A stretch of DNA of 64,000 bases from DCFW01 sp963790715 (GTDB lineage Bacteria; Bacteroidota; Bacteroidia; Bacteroidales; Bacteroidaceae): positions 111,928-175,927 of the forward strand of contig CAWBPN010000002.1 in assembly GCA_963790715.1 (NCBI GenBank). Reading direction: 5' to 3'. The notes beneath the pieces were generated by a model. It had not been told where the DNA came from. It did no database searches and saw only the letters and a list, made by a program, of their open reading frames with translations. Position 1 is the stretch's first letter, and each line of letters starts with the position of its first letter. The position numbers were made by a program, and so were the translations under genes. This document shows positions 38,282 to 46,553 of the stretch, in pieces.

Positions 38282-38407
38282 TTAGAACACCCTATCATCT
38301 CTGAAAATATCAGGCCCTGCCGTCGGGTCCAGGGCCAGCGCCGGGGAGCCGGAGATGATCACGGCAAAGGATAAAGCCAATGCGCAAAAACCGCCTTTCA
38401 GTTTCAT
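38282..38407 (-). CDS. Short exported peptide (41 aa) upstream of the DUF2860 gene
   Basis: ATG at 38407 with AGGAGAC six bases upstream; stop at 38282-38284. The first ~25 residues are a clear signal peptide (MKLKGGFCALALSFAVIISG, then SPALA), leaving a mature tail of only about 16 residues (LDPTAGPDIFRDDRVF). The next start is 20 bases downstream. It may be a genuine small secreted peptide, a leader, or the remains of a longer gene after a frameshift. Its strong ribosome site and signal sequence support translation. Confidence 0.6.
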   Translation of the reverse strand: MKLKGGFCALALSFAVIISGSPALALDPTAGPDIFRDDRVF

Positions 38408-38474
38408 GGATGTCTCCTCTTAATTTAATTCGAAATGCATTATTTTTCAGGCGTGCAAGGCGAAATTTTACTGC

Positions 38475-38886
38475 TTATTTCAACCCGACCTCTTTGATGG
38501 CGCCCTTGCATCTCTTGCTCACCTTGGCCTCGTTCTTTTCCAGACACTGCAACAAGCGTCCTTCACCTGCCTTCACGCCAGCTGCAGTTCGCGGTCAGAT
38601 CGGCTTCGCACTCTTTGGCCACGTACGTCAGGGCAGCCACCGCCCGCTCGAGCCTCGCGGCGGCATCGTAAAGCGCATACTCACATTTACCGGAGAGCTT
38701 GTCCCCATACGCATAGAGACACGCCAGCATCCGCCCCTCTCCCGGAGTGACAGTCTTACAGTAGGTTTCGATCTCCGTCTTGCAGCCATTCGCAACGGTT
38801 TCGATGAGGGACTCCTGCGCGGAAAGGTTGCCGGCAGCTCCAAACGACACGATCAACATTAAACTGATAAAAAAAGCATGCTTCAT
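38475..38886 (-). CDS. Exported Cys-rich repeat protein, one frameshift
   Basis: Starts at the ATG at 38886 (AGGAGGCAACC upstream). A signal peptide (MKHAFFISLM...NLSAQ) is followed by Cys-rich repeats in the style of the Golgi-apparatus-protein-1/FGFR1 Cys-rich repeat: CKTEIETYCKTVTPGEGRMLACLYAYGDKLSGKC, then ECEADLTANCS. An extra T at about 38580 ends the frame early; removing it continues with VKAGEGRLLQCLEKN, CKGAIKEVGLK and a stop at 38475. The restored protein is ~136 residues with two full repeats. Periplasmic and disulfide-bonded; role unknown. Confidence 0.75.
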
Positions 38887-38960
38887 GGTTGCCTCCTTCT
38901 TGTTAAGGGTATATTGCTTTGAACACCTTGAACTTTTGATCGCACATGTGTTAGCGCTGC

Positions 38961-39179
38961 CTAATCGTCGTATTTCTTCATCAGATTCTTCCTGGCGTCC
39001 TTGTATTCCTTTTCGCTCAGAAGCCCCTTTTTGAAGGCATCGTCCAAATCCTGCAACTCCTTGCCCAGCGTCGTAGTAGTTGTGGACTGTTTGACGTCGG
39101 CTCCACCGCCGCCGCATCCAAGCATGGCGCCGGAATATGCAAGCAGGAGCACAACCGCTATAACTCTCATCAGTTTCAT
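38961..39179 (-). CDS. Small SHOCT-domain lipoprotein
   Basis: 72 residues. A lipoprotein signal ends GAMLGCGGGG. A Thr-rich link follows, then a C-terminal SHOCT-like helical hairpin: LGKELQDLDDAFKKGLLSEKEY...ARKNLMKKY. AGGAGG lies nine bases upstream. SHOCT modules are short oligomerisation-type helices. Function unknown. One of a run of small envelope-protein genes on this strand. Confidence 0.8.
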   Translation of the reverse strand: MKLMRVIAVVLLLAYSGAMLGCGGGGADVKQSTTTTTLGKELQDLDDAFKKGLLSEKEYKDARKNLMKKYDD

Positions 39180-39248
39180 CTCTTTGGTCCTCCTTTTCAG
39201 GTCTTATGGTTCAGGCTATCACCGAAACTCCATTTGTCAGAGTTTCAT

Positions 39249-39811
39249 CTACTTTTCGAGTCTGGTGATTTTCGTACCCTGCAAGCCGAGTCCCCGCCAT
39301 CAGTCCCTTCTGGTCAAAGAAAAACGCATAGATATCGGATTGGAGCAGTGGTGCTCGTCATGGATGCGGCCGCACCGACGTCCACGACGACGATGCTCGG
39401 ACCGACGCCGATTTCCCAGCCATCACTCTTGTCGAGCCACTTCAGGGCGGAGTCGGTCATGAAGAAGAGCGCGTAGCCAAATTTCTGAAGGCCGACCTGC
39501 AGTCCATAAGAGGCTGCAACGGTATTATAGTACGCAACCGTCTTTCCATCCTTGATCAGGGCGCCCTCGCCATATTGTCCGCCCACTATGAAGCCCCCCT
39601 TGACGATGCCCGGAAAGACGAGGATGCCTATCGCCTTTTCACCCATCGTTTTGGCGGAAGGGGATTTTGCATATAGATCCCCCAGGGCTTTCTGGGCATC
39701 ACGATCAATTTCTGCGGCGGACGCTGCCGCAGCGGGATTCGGGCTGGTGAGTGCACCTGCAGTGAATGCAAACACCAAGAGAATGGTCGTCAAACGAACG
39801 TATTTCATCAT
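39249..39811 (-). CDS. SYLF-domain (YSC84-like) exported lipid-binding protein, frameshifted
   Basis: Signal peptide MMKYVRLTTILLVFAFTAG..., then a SYLF/DUF500 domain: AKTMGEKAIGILVFPGIVKG, GGQYGEGALI, GLQVGLQKFGYALFFM and GPSIVVVD. As sequenced it stops early after APIRYLCVFL. Reading the other frames recovers the family C-terminus, DIYAFFFDQKGLMAG and then LGLQGTKITRLEK with a TAG at 39249-39251. Two indels are implied, near 39330 and 39290. The domain binds lipids in other organisms; here it is presumably a periplasmic or outer-membrane-associated protein. Confidence 0.82.
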
Positions 39812-39832
39812 TGTTTCCTCCCTTTCCTACAA

Positions 39833-40321
39833 CTACTTGTCCAATTTCACGAGCGGGATTTGGGCCGCAAGTTCATAAATCAATGCGGCCTGAATCTTGT
39901 TCTCGATCTGGTAGTAGCGTACCACCTTCACCTCGGGCAACGCCTTGCGGAACTTCGGGAGATAGGCCTGACGAAGTTTCGGTCCCAGGGCCTCTATGGC
40001 CACATACTCGTTCAGCAGCTTCTTAGCGGTAGTGTTGGTCATGGTTTCATAGGCATCCGCATAGTCCTTGATCAATTTCGCGGTCCGCGTGCGCAGCAGA
40101 AACAGTTCATCCTGATACTGTTTATAGACCGGCCAGAAGGCTTTAGCTTCGGCTTCGGTAAGCTGCATGTTCTCTGCGACCAAGAGCTTCTTGTCGGCGC
40201 GGATCTTCTCAACGACAACCTGCATGTTATCCGACGGCTTTTCCTGGGAGGCTGCGGGCATGGCTCCCAGCGACATGATTAAGCCCAAGACTGTGATCAC
40301 GATTGCTTTCTTTGCTTTCAT
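39833..40321 (-). CDS. Exported helical protein of unknown function
   Basis: 162 residues. Signal peptide ends AMPAASQ. The mature part is mostly alpha-helical with no Cys: KLLVAENMQLTEAEAKAFWP, VYKQYQDELFLLRTRTAKL, KKLLNEYVAIEALGPKLRQA and VVRYYQIENKIQAALIYELA. The LTEAEAKAFWP...Y motif recurs in small deltaproteobacterial periplasmic proteins with Spy/CpxP-like helical organisation, but I cannot assign it firmly. AGGAG precedes the ATG. Part of the run of small envelope genes. Confidence 0.7.
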   Translation of the reverse strand: MKAKKAIVITVLGLIMSLGAMPAASQEKPSDNMQVVVEKIRADKKLLVAENMQLTEAEAKAFWPVYKQYQDELFLLRTRTAKLIKDYADAYETMTNTTAKKLLNEYVAIEALGPKLRQAYLPKFRKALPEVKVVRYYQIENKIQAALIYELAAQIPLVKLDK

Positions 40322-40343
40322 AGGTTTTTCTCCTTTTAGCGGT

Positions 40344-40931
40344 TTAGAAGCTCATAAATTCCATCATTGGCAGGGGGCCACCATAATTGCTGAAGGGGTA
40401 GAGAGGAAAGTCGGGCCACGGTGGTTCAGCTTCCAAGTTCTTTATCATTTCCGCGTTGGCCTGCTTGGCGATGGGCATGTAGTAAAATGATATTTTCATC
40501 TTGCCGGAGGTTTCATGGTGCTTGAACTTTATTTGCGTCTGTTTGAGCCTCCAGATATAGGTGGTCAGGTTGCCGCGGGTTTCGCGGCTGGTCTTGCTGG
40601 GAATGCCGTACTTGTGCTGAATGTAGCTCTTGATCTGGCTGAAGATATCGATGCCGTCAATATCGGCATAGACGGCAAAAAATTTATCGTCATAAAATCC
40701 GTAAATCACATGATCCGAGACCTCATTGCCGAAGAAGGTGTACTTTTGCTGGGGGTTCACGTAGTAGGCAAACTTTTCGCTGCCCCCCACCTTGGTAAAA
40801 CCTTTCAGGTCCTTTGCCGGGCTCGCCCATTTCGTGTCCCTAAAACCGGATTCGAGTTCGGCGGCCTGCACCGGCATAAAAAGCATACCCAGAAATGCCG
40901 CAACCATGATTGTTTTCACCACAAATTTCAT
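40344..40931 (-). CDS. Exported protein of unknown function (195 aa)
   Basis: Signal peptide MKFVVKTIMVAAFLGMLFMP...VQAAE, then a compact alpha/beta domain: FRDTKWASPAKDLKGFTKVG, YGFYDDKFFAVYADIDG, YIQHKYGIPSKTSRETRGNL and YIWRLKQTQIKFKHHE. The pattern (a predicted surface sheet, then a short chain ending in aromatic residues) is like other periplasmic proteins that I do not recognise by name. AGGAG lies upstream. No conserved catalytic motif seen. Confidence 0.7.
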   Translation of the reverse strand: MKFVVKTIMVAAFLGMLFMPVQAAELESGFRDTKWASPAKDLKGFTKVGGSEKFAYYVNPQQKYTFFGNEVSDHVIYGFYDDKFFAVYADIDGIDIFSQIKSYIQHKYGIPSKTSRETRGNLTTYIWRLKQTQIKFKHHETSGKMKISFYYMPIAKQANAEMIKNLEAEPPWPDFPLYPFSNYGGPLPMMEFMSF

Positions 40932-41062
40932 GAAAGCACTCCTTTTCGATACCCCTTCTTATGCTTATGACATGCCGGGGCGAAAGCGCTGAGCGCAACG
41001 GCAGAAGTTTTTGCGCCGGCTGGGGGTGCCACGCCATAGGAATCCCCGCATTCTCGATGTGG

Positions 41063-41485
41063 TCAGGGACCTTTTGGATGCACATGATAGAATAGACGGA
41101 TGGTCTTTGGGTCAATGATCGAGGCCCAAATTTGATCATCAAAATTGTAAATCACATACCCGAAGATTTTCTCATTTTCGCCGAGCAATTGCATCACAGG
41201 AGAAGAATCGATTAAAAAACTCGCACAGCCGGAAGCCATCTCGTCGCTTGTGACTTCACGCCAGGGGTCATCCCTTTGAATAATCTGATCGCCCTTCAGT
41301 TGAAAAAGCATGGCGTAGCTTCCCAGACAGTAGGTATGGTAGTTTTTCCAGTTGGCTCGCAGTTCCTTTTCGTTTGGCAGGTCGACTTTTCTAATTTTTG
41401 CCTGAGGACCAGTGCAACCCGCAATAATGAACGCCGAAGCCAATACCATTAAGAGCCGAAATAGCAAAAGCATGCGCGGTCTCAT
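41063..41485 (-). CDS. Lipoprotein of unknown function (140 aa)
   Basis: A long signal ends FIIAGCTG, a standard lipobox. The mature 115 residues contain two Cys (YHTYCLGS, ASGCAS) and an alpha/beta pattern (EKIFGYVIYNFDDQIWASII). TAGGAGG lies upstream. The closing IIDPKTIRLFYHV is faintly similar in style to the lipoprotein at 41584-42060 (SIDPDTKIVFITT), so the two may be distant paralogues. Function unknown. Confidence 0.7.
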   Translation of the reverse strand: MRPRMLLLFRLLMVLASAFIIAGCTGPQAKIRKVDLPNEKELRANWKNYHTYCLGSYAMLFQLKGDQIIQRDDPWREVTSDEMASGCASFLIDSSPVMQLLGENEKIFGYVIYNFDDQIWASIIDPKTIRLFYHVHPKGP

Positions 41486-41583
41486 GATTTAGAGTCCTCC
41501 TAATGTCCGGGGGATAGTAGGTGTTCAAACATTATTACAATGCCGCTGTTCCGATGATACCACATTATTATACGCAACATTAT

Positions 41584-42060
41584 TCAGTCTCTTCCGCCGC
41601 TATCGTTGCCGTCTCCGCCCACCCACGGCGTACCCGTCGTGATGAAGACTATTTTGGTGTCCGGGTCGATGCTTATCCCAGCGCTCATGCTCGAATACCA
41701 GACACCGATCTGCTCTCCTTTTGCATCCAGGATATACGCGCCGCATGTTCTAGAACCCGGAACCGGGAAACTCTGGACGAGTTCGACCACCTTCCGAAAC
41801 GCCTCTGAGCTTGGTTCCACTTCGGTCCACGAGATGTCCTCGATGCGGTACTCGCGATTCAAGCCGAGCACGGCATACGGGGTGTTCTCCAGATACAAAT
41901 ACCAGTATCGGTAGTCCGAAGACACGTGCAACGTTTCAAAAGCCTGGCCGACCTCTTGGCTGTTCCGAAGCCATCCGAAATTGGCGATCGAACAAGCGGA
42001 AATCAGAATTGCCAAGGCGGCGGCAACCGTCAAATTCACCCTGGTATTGTGTTTTATCAT
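41584..42060 (-). CDS. Lipoprotein of unknown function (158 aa)
   Basis: The ATG at 42060 (MIKHNTRVNL) gives a lipobox ILISACS; the longer frame from 42123 puts this signal inside the protein and is unlikely. The mature part has YRYWYLYLENTPYAVLGLNR, EAFRKVVELVQSF and CGAYILDAKGEQIGVWYSSM, then a Gly/Asp-rich end. AAGGAT upstream is a weaker ribosome site than the neighbours have. Function unknown; possibly related to the 41063-41485 lipoprotein. Confidence 0.7.
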   Translation of the reverse strand: MIKHNTRVNLTVAAALAILISACSIANFGWLRNSQEVGQAFETLHVSSDYRYWYLYLENTPYAVLGLNREYRIEDISWTEVEPSSEAFRKVVELVQSFPVPGSRTCGAYILDAKGEQIGVWYSSMSAGISIDPDTKIVFITTGTPWVGGDGNDSGGRD

Positions 42061-42127
42061 GTAGATGATCCTTATCGATAGCTTTCGTTTTGGTGATAGT
42101 GCCGAAATACGTACTAAACGCAATGAA

Positions 42128-42589
42128 TCAGTCCCCCCCTCTCAGGTCCTCAAGATCAATATCCGAGCCGGTGAGGATTGTGACACGCCCCCAATTGACC
42201 GGTTCCCCTTTGTAATAGTAGGTGCTCCGGTTGCTTTGGTCCTGGGCCCACTCTGAGCGCTCGTCGATCTTTTGCTGCCGCGGCTGATCGATCAAGCGCC
42301 GATAGGCATTCACATCGCCTGCATACAAACACTGGCAGCCCTGAGCGTCCGTATAGACATAGACCTGACGCCCCTTATGTTCGATCTGGGCGAGCTGGAG
42401 CTGGGGCAGTTTTTTGATGCGCTCCAGTTTGGCCGGCGTGTCCGCCATCTTCAGGTCGAACCCAGCCCTACTCAGCGCCATCATTTGCTGAAGGGTCGGG
42501 TGGTCTTTGGGGGGACTGGCACAACCGGCCACGGCGAGCGCCGCGGCGAGCGCTATGGTGTGTAGCATTCGCTTGCGAGTTATCTGCAC
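42128..42589 (-). CDS. Lipoprotein of unknown function (153 aa)
   Basis: GTG at 42589, seven bases after AGGAGG, is the best start; a TTG at 42595 is too close to the ribosome site. The signal ends LAVAGCAS. The mature domain includes LKMADTPAKLERIKKLPQLQ, GRQVYVYTDAQGCQCLYAGD and QSNRSTYYYKGEPVNWG. YVYTDAQGCQCLYAGD..YRRL is seen in short lipoproteins of several Proteobacteria that have no assigned role. Function unknown. Confidence 0.7.
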   Translation of the reverse strand: MQITRKRMLHTIALAAALAVAGCASPPKDHPTLQQMMALSRAGFDLKMADTPAKLERIKKLPQLQLAQIEHKGRQVYVYTDAQGCQCLYAGDVNAYRRLIDQPRQQKIDERSEWAQDQSNRSTYYYKGEPVNWGRVTILTGSDIDLEDLRGGD

Positions 42590-42671
42590 GAACAATCCTC
42601 CTGTTTGCTGGTTTTTTCAAACCAAGTCGTTTCGCCTTTGCGCAACCAGTATATAATAGGGAACGTGTTAT

Positions 42672-42690
42672 ACCTAAGTTGAGCGATTCT
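42672..42690 (+). repeat. Intergenic 19-base motif, copy 1
   Basis: ACCTAAGTTGAGCGATTCT. A second copy, ACCTAAATTGAGCGATTTT, occurs at 55705-55723 in another intergenic gap (17 of 19 identical, same orientation). It lies between two - strand genes. Confidence 0.55.
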
Positions 42691-42707
42691 AATTTTGGTT
42701 TCTGCGG

Positions 42708-42727
42708 AAGGGCCCGATGGGGCCCTT
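42708..42727 (-). terminator. GC-rich hairpin after the glycine-zipper gene
   Basis: AAGGGCCC and GGGCCCTT pair over a four-base loop, 19 bases past the stop of the - strand gene at 42747. No strong T-run follows, so it may be a weak or Rho-assisted terminator. Confidence 0.4.
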
Positions 42728-42746
42728 AAGGACACGGGTTAAAAAA

Positions 42747-43208
42747 TCATTTTACAGTATACCCTTTGCCTTCGAGGCATGCGGCGCGTGCTTTATCGAA
42801 GGCTGCCTGTTGCTGCTGCGATGCGGATTGTTGCTGTTGTTGAGCCTGCTGTGAAGCGTCCTTGCCTTGCCGGCGGCTTTGACCGCGCGCAGCAACCGCA
42901 CCTGCAGCGGCACCCGCTCCAGCGTCATCGCCAACGATCTCTCCGACTACTGCGCCTCTGGCAGCTCCGCGAACGCCTGCACCAGGTGTCGTGCCCGTAG
43001 CGGTCGTCGGCGGTTTTGCCGCCGCCTGTTGCGGCGGAGGATTGGCCGGATCGAATCCGGTTTGCTGGACCGCCCACGTATAACAGGCCGCCTCGTCGCT
43101 CTTCTGCTGTTCTGGTGTCTGACCTTTCGCAGGGTATACAAATTGCTGCGCGTCAGCCAAAGAGACCAGCAAAACCGTCACAAAGACACACGCCCATAAC
43201 TGCTTCAT
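42747..43208 (-). CDS. Exported glycine-zipper (YMGG-like) protein
   Basis: 153 residues. Signal peptide MKQLWACVFVTVLLVSLADA. Two short Cys-containing ends (DEAACYTWAVQQTGFDP and KARAACLEGKGYTVK) flank a Gly/Ala-rich zipper, GVRGAARGAVVGEIVGDDAG, AGAAAGAVAARG, and a Gln-rich linker. The Cys pair probably forms a disulfide, and the zipper inserts in or packs against a membrane. Commonly found in Proteobacteria as an envelope protein of unclear role. AGGAGG upstream. Lies downstream of the SulP gene, same strand, after 123 bases. Confidence 0.8.
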   Translation of the reverse strand: MKQLWACVFVTVLLVSLADAQQFVYPAKGQTPEQQKSDEAACYTWAVQQTGFDPANPPPQQAAAKPPTTATGTTPGAGVRGAARGAVVGEIVGDDAGAGAAAGAVAARGQSRRQGKDASQQAQQQQQSASQQQQAAFDKARAACLEGKGYTVK

Positions 43209-43331
43209 GCAAATATCCTCCTGTGAGCTTCGTTCTATTTTTGGTCATAGAGTCCATTCTTCTGTTATTCAAAAGCGGTCCCGAAGACCCACTACTTTCC
43301 CATTTAGAGCCCTGTCGCCGCCGGACCCGGT

Positions 43332-45107
43332 TCACGCCGTTGCAGTTTCCGGCGTCGCTTGCCCCGTCTCCCGGCGAAATGCCGCGATCGCATGGCGGTT
43401 GGTCGGGTACAGCCGGTTTTCTCCAATCAATTCCAGTAGATGATAATGCCTAAGCAAAGCAGTGGTCGACTGATTGGCACGGCTTACGGCAACGGTCACG
43501 CCACGTTTGGCCAGCCATGTCAGAACCTGATGCAGTGTTTCCTCACCGGTGGTGTCCATATCATTCATCGCTTCCGCATCCAGCACAAACCATTTGACGG
43601 GTGTGGCGGCTTGCGTGACCAGTTTCTCCACCTCTTCCTCAAAAAAAGTGGCGTTGGCGAAATAGAGTGACGCGCCAAAGCGATAAATGATGATCCCGGA
43701 AGTATCAGGGGCATGGTCTGTTTCCTCAGGGACAAAATGACTGCCGTCCGGTGCTTCCTGTAGCACCCAGGTGCCGGGCCGGGACGCCCGCCGGAGCAGA
43801 TCAATCGTGGCAAGCAGAAAGGCAATGATGACAGCCTGTAATGGCCCAAACACCAGGACACTGAGCAGGCAGACAACGGCAATCCAGAATTCAGACCGGC
43901 GCATCTGCCACAATTCCCGAAGCTCCTCGACTTCAATCAGATTCAACACGGCACTGGCGACAACCCCGGCCAATGCCGCAGTGGGCAGGTACGCCAGCTC
44001 ATCTGTAAAGAAAACCATGACCAGCGCGACCGTCACTGCCGCCACCAGACTGGAGAGTTGCGTGCGGGACCCGGCGGCGTCCATTGCCGCGGTGCGCGAG
44101 GCACTGGGGCCCGAGACCAACGAACCGGTGAACCCGCTGGCTACACTGGCCATGCCGTAGGCAAACAACACCTGGTTGCCATCCGCCTTGGTGTTGTGCT
44201 TGCGGCTGCAGCTGCGGACCAGCAGCAATGCCTCGCACAGGGTGATGCCGACCACCGCCATGGCACCGGGCAGCAAGCGCAAATAGTCGGCTGGCGGCAC
44301 GTTGGGTAGCGTCAGGGATGGCAGTCCCGACGGCAGTGCCCCCAGCACGCTAACCCCTTTTTGATCCAAGCCGAACACGGCTACGATGACCGTCATCAGG
44401 ATCAGTGCTATCAACGCCGCCGGTGCTTTGGGTGCGTATTTTTTCATTAAACGCACGATAACAAAAGCGCCCAGCCCGATCGCGACGGAGTAAAGATTCG
44501 CATGAGGTATGGACTCAAACAGGGCGATGAGTTCCACAAAATAACCCGTGGTGTCAACGGAAGTTGCCATCGCACCATGGAGTTGTTCGGCGATCGCCGC
44601 CAATCCCGATCCGTCTACTAAATGAGAAGCCCCAAGGATCCTTCTGGCCTGGTTGGTCAACACCTCGATCCCCAGACCGGTGATGAAGCCGGCCAACACC
44701 GCCCGGGATAGAAAATTGGCGAGAAAGGCCAGCCGAAAAAACCAGAACACAAAGAACAGCAGGCCGCACATCAAAGCCAGGGCCAAGGCATATTGCACAC
44801 GCAGCGGGTCTCCTATCGGAGCAAAGCCAATAAGTACCGCTCCCATGATCGCGGAAATGGGGGCATCCGGGCTTCCCACGACATGGCGCGAGCTGGTGAA
44901 GAGGGCAAATATCGCGAGTGGAATGATGCCCGCATAGAGGCCAAACACAGGAGGCAACCCGGCCACCTGCGCATATCCTATATTGAGGGGGATGATCAAG
45001 GCCGCCAGGGTAATGCCGGCTGAGATCTCGCTGGGAAAATTTGCCCACGTGATTCCTCGCAAACCTGAAAACACCGTGGGCCATTGAACCTTATGTGCCG
45101 TACTCAT
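43332..45107 (-). CDS. SulP/SLC26-family anion transporter with STAS domain
   Basis: 591 residues. Sulfate_transp membrane region with ~12-14 segments: IPLNIGYAQVAGLPPVFGLYAG (signature), SRAVLAGFITGLGIEVLTNQ, SGPSASRTAAMDAAGSRTQL. The C-terminal STAS domain runs from about residue 460 (FGASLYFANATFFEEEVEKL, MNDMDTTGEETLHQVLTWLA). Related proteins carry sulfate, bicarbonate or other anions. It lies downstream of the desulfinase-like and rhodanese genes, so I infer a role in moving sulfite or sulfate made or used by that cluster; the direction and substrate are not shown. The frame is intact, unlike its upstream neighbour. Confidence 0.92.
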   Translation of the reverse strand: MSTAHKVQWPTVFSGLRGITWANFPSEISAGITLAALIIPLNIGYAQVAGLPPVFGLYAGIIPLAIFALFTSSRHVVGSPDAPISAIMGAVLIGFAPIGDPLRVQYALALALMCGLLFFVFWFFRLAFLANFLSRAVLAGFITGLGIEVLTNQARRILGASHLVDGSGLAAIAEQLHGAMATSVDTTGYFVELIALFESIPHANLYSVAIGLGAFVIVRLMKKYAPKAPAALIALILMTVIVAVFGLDQKGVSVLGALPSGLPSLTLPNVPPADYLRLLPGAMAVVGITLCEALLLVRSCSRKHNTKADGNQVLFAYGMASVASGFTGSLVSGPSASRTAAMDAAGSRTQLSSLVAAVTVALVMVFFTDELAYLPTAALAGVVASAVLNLIEVEELRELWQMRRSEFWIAVVCLLSVLVFGPLQAVIIAFLLATIDLLRRASRPGTWVLQEAPDGSHFVPEETDHAPDTSGIIIYRFGASLYFANATFFEEEVEKLVTQAATPVKWFVLDAEAMNDMDTTGEETLHQVLTWLAKRGVTVAVSRANQSTTALLRHYHLLELIGENRLYPTNRHAIAAFRRETGQATPETATA

Positions 45108-45270
45108 GCATTAATCCTCTTTTTGTTGCAGACGCCAAATCGCCAAGCCTTTCCATCTATTGCGAACCGCGTTTTGGAATGCCTTCGAGAGGCTCGCCTG
45201 CAGCGCTGCCAGACACGCCTTTGCTGAGCTTCCTCCCGGCTACCCGATCCGTCGCGAAGCCGCCAGCAGC

Positions 45271-46439
45271 TCAGTCGTCTTTGGCAGCTTCGCCGTGGTC
45301 ACCTTCTTCCATTGTTCCTCGAGCAGTTCTTTCGCCGCCTGTCTCCAGGAACTCCGGCGCGGCCCACTCGTGCACATCGAAGTCGTTCTTGATGTAGCCG
45401 TGGCTCAGCATGAAGTCCTTGCCGATCTCAACGGAGACCAGGTTCTGGGGCGACAGGTTGGGCACCATGTCGATGTGCTTGATGCCCTCGTACGTATCCT
45501 CGACGTCCAGGTAGAACGTCTGCTTGTCGAGGATCGCCGCCGCGGCGTGCTTGTGCTCGTTGGCCCAGCGCCCCACCTTGATCATGCCTTTCATGAACGT
45601 GACGACGAGCTCGGGGTGCTTCTCGGCCATCACGTCGGTGCAGGTGATGGCGGCGGGGATGTTGGCCACCTGCAGGGTCCAGTCCGGATACCTGGACAGG
45701 TCCTCGATCGCCTTGAACTTGCCCGTCGCCTCCTGGAGATGCTGGAAGGGCTTGCTTTGGGTATAGATCGCATCGACGACGCCCTTTTCCAGTGCGGTCT
45801 CCAGCGGACGGAAGGCCAGGTCGTGCTTGTGGTCACGCTTCAGCCACAATTCAGATGGATTTTCCATGGGATCCAGCATCTTGGGATTGTTGTACCAGTC
45901 ATCCGCGTAGGGGAATTCCACGATCTCGCACGTCGTTCATGGTCATGCCGTTCATCCGGAGCATCAGCTCGATGCCCTGGTGCTCCTGGATGCGCCACCA
46001 GTCGTTCTTGATCTTGTTCAGGCTCTTCGAGAGGCCGATCTTCTTGCCTTTCAGATCGTTCATCCGGTAGATGTCGTCCCTGGACGCGCACCATCATGCA
46101 GCCGCCTTCGTGCGGCGCGTGCGTCACCCCCAGCAGCCTGGTCCGGCGGATGTCGGCGTGAACGTGGACGGGCGGGAACAGACCGCCGAAGCGGATGAGG
46201 TTGTCGAGGTTGTGGATGTAGTGCGGGTACCAGTCGTTCTCGCGGACGGAGCGCAAGAAGCCGTACTTGACGCCGATCTTCTTGTACTCCTCCCGGGTCC
46301 ACCCCAGTTCCTGGTCCACATTGCTGGCGGACACGAGGGGACAATTGGTGTAGTACACCTCTTTCCAATTCAACGGTACCGTGTTCAATTTTGTATTTTC
46401 GAACGTTGTCTCTTTGATCTTCTTTGTTTCGTTAGCCAT
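45271..46439 (-). CDS. DszB-like sulfinate desulfinase family protein, two frameshifts
   Basis: The ATG at 46439 follows AGGAG; there is no signal peptide, so this is not a usual periplasmic binding protein. Pieces in three frames join to ~388 residues with single extra bases near 46079 and 45925. It resembles 2-(2'-hydroxyphenyl)benzenesulfinate desulfinase (DszB, 365 aa) throughout: YTNCPLV (Cys33, cf. DszB Cys27 in SNCP), His73 and Arg83 in RFGGLFPP (cf. His60 and Arg70, the same ten-residue spacing), TRLLGVTH, and the C-terminal WAAPEFL. Generic databases would call this an ABC-transporter-type or 4,5-dihydroxyphthalate-decarboxylase-like fold. The true substrate may be a different sulfinate. 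Confidence 0.72.
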
Positions 46440-46553
46440 AATCACTTCTCCTTTTTCTGTGTTGCCCCTCACCGCACCGGCAGTGATGGCGGTTTCCTTA
46501 AAGCCAGGCCCGGCCGCCTGGATGAAGCTGATTTACAACATGCCGCCATGATG

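Noticed and set aside
45271..46439. NMT1/THI5-type ABC substrate-binding protein
   Set aside because: No signal peptide, no nearby permease or ATPase, and DszB catalytic residues are conserved. It remains the fallback if a tree disagrees.
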